The position numbers and the translations under genes were made by a program. A stretch of DNA of 10,959 nucleotides from Synechococcus sp. CO36386bin_37 (GTDB taxonomy: Bacteria > Cyanobacteriota > Cyanobacteriia > PCC-6307 > Cyanobiaceae), in NCBI GenBank assembly GCA_011525445.1, contig WTGE01000383.1, forward strand, positions 1-10,959. Reading direction: 5' to 3'. Below are positions 7,703 to 10,959 of the stretch, in pieces. The notes under the pieces are model-generated. The model did not search any database and had not been told where the DNA came from. It saw nothing but the letters and a program-made list of their open reading frames with translations. Position 1 is the stretch's first letter. Each line of letters starts with the position of its first letter.

Positions 7703-8329
7703 ATGGCTAGCACCCCTGAACAGACCACGCCTAATCCTGAGGAGCTGCGTTCTGCGATTGCCTCTGGAGATCCCGTACAAGCCATGCCCGCTCTCGCCAA
7801 GTTGAGAGCCCTGCCTGATTCAGAGAACGAGAGCGTCGTGATTCCGTTGCTGATTTTGGGCAGTCAACAGAAGGCATTTTTAGTGCGATCACTCAGTTGT
7901 AGTGGTCTGGGCTACCGACGTAATGAACGAGGTTGGCAGGTGCTGAGTTCTTTGGTCGTGACGGATGAAGATCCGAATGTTCGTGCTGAAGCCGCGAATG
8001 CCTTGGCGAGCTTTGGAGTGGAGCGGGCATGGCCCCTGCTGCGCGACCGTTTCGCCAAGGATGAGGCATGGTTGGTGCGTTGCAGCATTCTCTCAGCGAT
8101 TGCAGAGCAGCCTGACATCAACCCTTCGTGGTTGTTGGATGTTGGACGGCAGGCGATTGGTGATCCAGACGGCACCGTGCGCGTGAGTGGAGCAGAAATC
8201 CTGGCGCGTGTCGTGCGTGAACAGCTCGGAGACGCGAACGGCTCTGAAGCACGGACGCTTCTGCAGCCCTTGCAGCAGGATGCCGATCACCGTGTTGTGG
8301 CTGCTGCTTTGAATGGATTGCAGTCCTGA
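7703..8329 (+). CDS. HEAT-repeat (PBS lyase HEAT-like) protein
   Basis: A 208-residue, probably cytoplasmic protein built from alpha-helical HEAT-like repeats. The clearest units are DEDPNVRAEAANALASFG (88-105), a following unit around 119-135 (DEAWLVRCSILSAIAE), one at about 153-172 (GDPDGTVRVSGAEILARV), and a C-terminal one at about 190-208 (DADHRVVAAALNGL). The family includes phycobilin lyases of the CpcE/F kind, NblB-like proteins and the Synechocystis IscA-binding HEAT protein IaiH. Nothing in this sequence singles out one of these, and no phycobiliprotein gene is near. It is the last gene of the run begun by ruvB and lies 198 bases before thiC. A role as a protein-binding scaffold is as far as the sequence goes. 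Confidence 0.88.
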   Translation: MASTPEQTTPNPEELRSAIASGDPVQAMPALAKLRALPDSENESVVIPLLILGSQQKAFLVRSLSCSGLGYRRNERGWQVLSSLVVTDEDPNVRAEAANALASFGVERAWPLLRDRFAKDEAWLVRCSILSAIAEQPDINPSWLLDVGRQAIGDPDGTVRVSGAEILARVVREQLGDANGSEARTLLQPLQQDADHRVVAAALNGLQS

Positions 8330-8378
8330 TCTGAAAGGACATGCACCAGTTCCTCACGCGTTGCTAGTTTTCAGAAAC

Positions 8379-8469
8379 CACTAGGGGTGCCCTTGGTTGT
8401 CATTGTGATAGCCGGGGCTGAGATCACACCCTCCGAACTTGATCCGGGTCATGCCGGCGCAGGGAAGTG
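8379..8469 (+). promoter_or_regulatory. TPP riboswitch (THI element) upstream of thiC
   Basis: The RNA leader of thiC carries the conserved blocks of the thiamine pyrophosphate aptamer: GGGGTGCC at 8384-8391, GGCTGAGA at 8416-8423, an ACCCT segment at 8428-8432, GAACTTGATCCGGGT at 8435-8449, and CCGGCGCAGGGAAGTG at 8454-8469. The closing stem P1 can form between CACT (8379-8382) and AGTG (8466-8469), and a CCGG/CCGG pairing is available for the pyrophosphate-sensing arm. The variable P3 arm lies between 8393 and 8415. The known role of this class is to lower expression of thiamine synthesis genes when TPP is abundant. Orientation and placement just before thiC fit this exactly. No clear promoter could be picked out in 8330-8378. 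Confidence 0.95.
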
Positions 8470-8491
8470 AATGATGTGATCCTCGGCTTGA

Positions 8492-9931
<1,440 letters not shown>

Positions 9932-9933
9932 GC

Positions 9934-9967
9934 GCGTAAAAGGTTGGCTTGGGTCAACCTTTTACGC
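9934..9967 (+). terminator. Perfect 13-bp hairpin after thiC, likely terminator
   Basis: GCGTAAAAGGTTG (9934-9946) and CAACCTTTTACGC (9955-9967) form an unbroken 13-base-pair stem with an eight-base loop, starting two bases past the thiC stop. The inner GGTTG/CAACC stem flanked by AAAA and TTTT is symmetrical, so it could work in either direction. The T-run is only four bases and lies within the outer stem, so efficient intrinsic termination is likely but not certain; it could also protect the 3' end of the mRNA. Confidence 0.65.
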
Positions 9968-9970
9968 ATC

Positions 9971-9985
9971 ATCAATTCAATTGAT
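9971..9985. promoter_or_regulatory. 15-base palindrome just before the glycosyltransferase start
   Basis: ATCAATT-C-AATTGAT is a perfect inverted repeat of seven bases about a central C, lying between the thiC hairpin and the start region of the glycosyltransferase gene. It is AT-rich and could be an operator or part of a promoter. Such repeats also arise by chance in AT-rich DNA, so support rests on position only. Confidence 0.2.
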
Positions 9986-10908
9986 TGAGGATTTGGTTGG
10001 AAGACATTGCATTTGTGATTCCTTGTTTTAACGAGCAGGAATCGATTGGTCTGGTTATAGCTGAGATTCAATGTTTATTCTCAGATGCCAGGATTTTTGT
10101 GTGTGATAATCATTCCTTGGATCAAACGGCTCAGGTTGCGCTTCAAGCGGGAGCAATCGTGTTGCATGAGCGTGTTCGGGGGAAAGGAAATGCAGTCCGT
10201 CATCTTCTGAGAGACGTAGATGCTGATTTTGTTGTGATGGTTGATGGGGATAACACTTATGACCTCTCAACTTTGCCTGAGGCGATTGAGCGTTGCCGAG
10301 CGGACCGAATCGATTTGATGACGGGGGATCGCTTTGCACCAACAGGGCGATCAAATTTCCGGCGGGGACATGGTTTTGGGAATCTTTTGTTCACATCTTT
10401 TTTTCGTTTTGTCTTCGGAGTCCAGACACATGATGTATTTTCAGGGCTGAGAATATTTTCTCGGCGTCTTGTGAAAACATTCCCCTTGGTGAGTGCGGAA
10501 TTTGAAATTGAAGCGGAATTGACAATTTATGCAGCCCGAATGCGATTACCTGTCGCTGATTTTCCAACGCGAGTTAAGGCTCGTATTAATTCTGAAAGTA
10601 AATTGTCGACTGTTAGAGATGGATTGAAAATCTTGGTCTTTGCCTTCAGGTTGCTGCATCGTGAATTCCCTCTCAGGCTGTATTGGCCTATAAGTTTGGT
10701 ATCTGCTTCAATAGCATTGGTGCTATTCGTTATTCCTTACTCTGAATATCTAACCACTGGCTTGGTTACTAAGATTCCTACTCTGGTCACCTCTACTATC
10801 TTTGTGTCGATCTCTATCATGTCTTTTGTTTCAGGTTTGATATTGAAGGAAATTTCCAACCTAAAATATGAACAAAGATATTTACACTATCGTTCGATTA
10901 TGAAATAG
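9985..10908 (+). CDS. Family 2 glycosyltransferase, polyprenyl-phosphate sugar transferase type, with two membrane helices
   Basis: A protein of 307 residues (from TTG 9985) with an N-terminal GT-A domain: VIPCFNEQES (11-20), a strand ending in VCDNHSLDQT (39-48), GKGNAVRH (67-73) and the metal-binding DGD (87-89) in VVMVDGDNTYD. These are the marks of dolichol- or undecaprenyl-phosphate mannosyl/glucosyl transferases, which load a sugar from a nucleotide donor onto a lipid carrier. HDVFSGLRIFSRR (149-161) also fits that group. Two hydrophobic segments follow, about 232-252 and 262-288, placing the enzyme at the membrane. No in-frame ATG exists near the start, and a TGA at 9982-9984 bounds it. 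TTG 9997 has GAGG (9987-9990) six bases upstream and may be the true start. Spot counts give about 42% G+C, lower than the other genes. The sugar is unknown; a cell-surface role is inferred. Confidence 0.9.
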   Translation: MRIWLEDIAFVIPCFNEQESIGLVIAEIQCLFSDARIFVCDNHSLDQTAQVALQAGAIVLHERVRGKGNAVRHLLRDVDADFVVMVDGDNTYDLSTLPEAIERCRADRIDLMTGDRFAPTGRSNFRRGHGFGNLLFTSFFRFVFGVQTHDVFSGLRIFSRRLVKTFPLVSAEFEIEAELTIYAARMRLPVADFPTRVKARINSESKLSTVRDGLKILVFAFRLLHREFPLRLYWPISLVSASIALVLFVIPYSEYLTTGLVTKIPTLVTSTIFVSISIMSFVSGLILKEISNLKYEQRYLHYRSIMK

Positions 10909-10959
10909 TAATTTTAAAGGGCGGTTTTTTCGTCTTGCATGATGCTGAGTGGTCTGCTA

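Noticed and set aside
8330..8375. TCTGAAA ... TTTCAGA inverted repeat after the HEAT gene as a terminator
   Set aside because: The loop is over 30 bases, the stem is AT-rich and there is no T-run; the structure would be too weak.
10909..10959. Terminator (GGGCGG then T6) and a new gene start at ATG 10939
   Set aside because: The T-run has no complementary stem before it, and seven codons without a ribosome site cannot support a gene call.

Overview
The window looks like chromosomal core DNA of a marine picocyanobacterium, most probably Synechococcus of the marine cluster. The ThiC, RuvB and SmpB proteins have the look of that group. A divergent smpB/ruvB pair and small membrane and HEAT-repeat proteins are packed tightly together, and I saw no copy of the GCGATCGC (HIP1) octamer that is frequent in many other cyanobacteria. 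This assignment is by eye; no database search was possible. There is no CRISPR array, insertion sequence, tRNA or rRNA.

Layout. Positions 1-1661 (minus strand) hold an ergothioneine pair: egtB, then egtD, which starts in a 4-base overlap with the egtB stop and runs off the left edge. A short divergent promoter region (1662-1758) carries a perfect 10-base palindrome. Next comes a membrane-anchored protein kinase-like gene (1759-3822, plus strand) with degenerate catalytic motifs and a large domain beyond the membrane. It converges on smpB (3855-4349, minus strand), the tmRNA partner of ribosome rescue. smpB is divergent from ruvB (4414-5493, plus strand).

ruvB heads a compact five-gene plus-strand run to 8329: ruvB, an exported TPR protein, an M20-type amidohydrolase, a small two-helix membrane protein and a HEAT-repeat protein. 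Three of the four junctions are 4-base ATGA overlaps and the fourth has a one-base gap, so the genes are very likely co-transcribed and translationally coupled, although their functions look unrelated.

After a 198-base gap holding a TPP riboswitch (8379-8469) comes thiC (8528-9931), for thiamine pyrimidine synthesis. A hairpin just before the thiC start pairs with its purine-rich ribosome-site candidate and could be the riboswitch's expression platform. A perfect 13-base-pair hairpin closes thiC.

The last gene (about 9985-10908) is a family 2 glycosyltransferase of the polyprenyl-phosphate sugar transferase type with two C-terminal membrane helices. It is visibly richer in A+T than its neighbours, starts at a TTG, and looks like a later arrival or the edge of a variable cell-surface region.

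I found no new multi-gene defence or mobile system. The most unusual elements are the probable pseudokinase with its extracytoplasmic domain, the coupled ruvB gene run, the thiC leader, and the compositional break at the glycosyltransferase.
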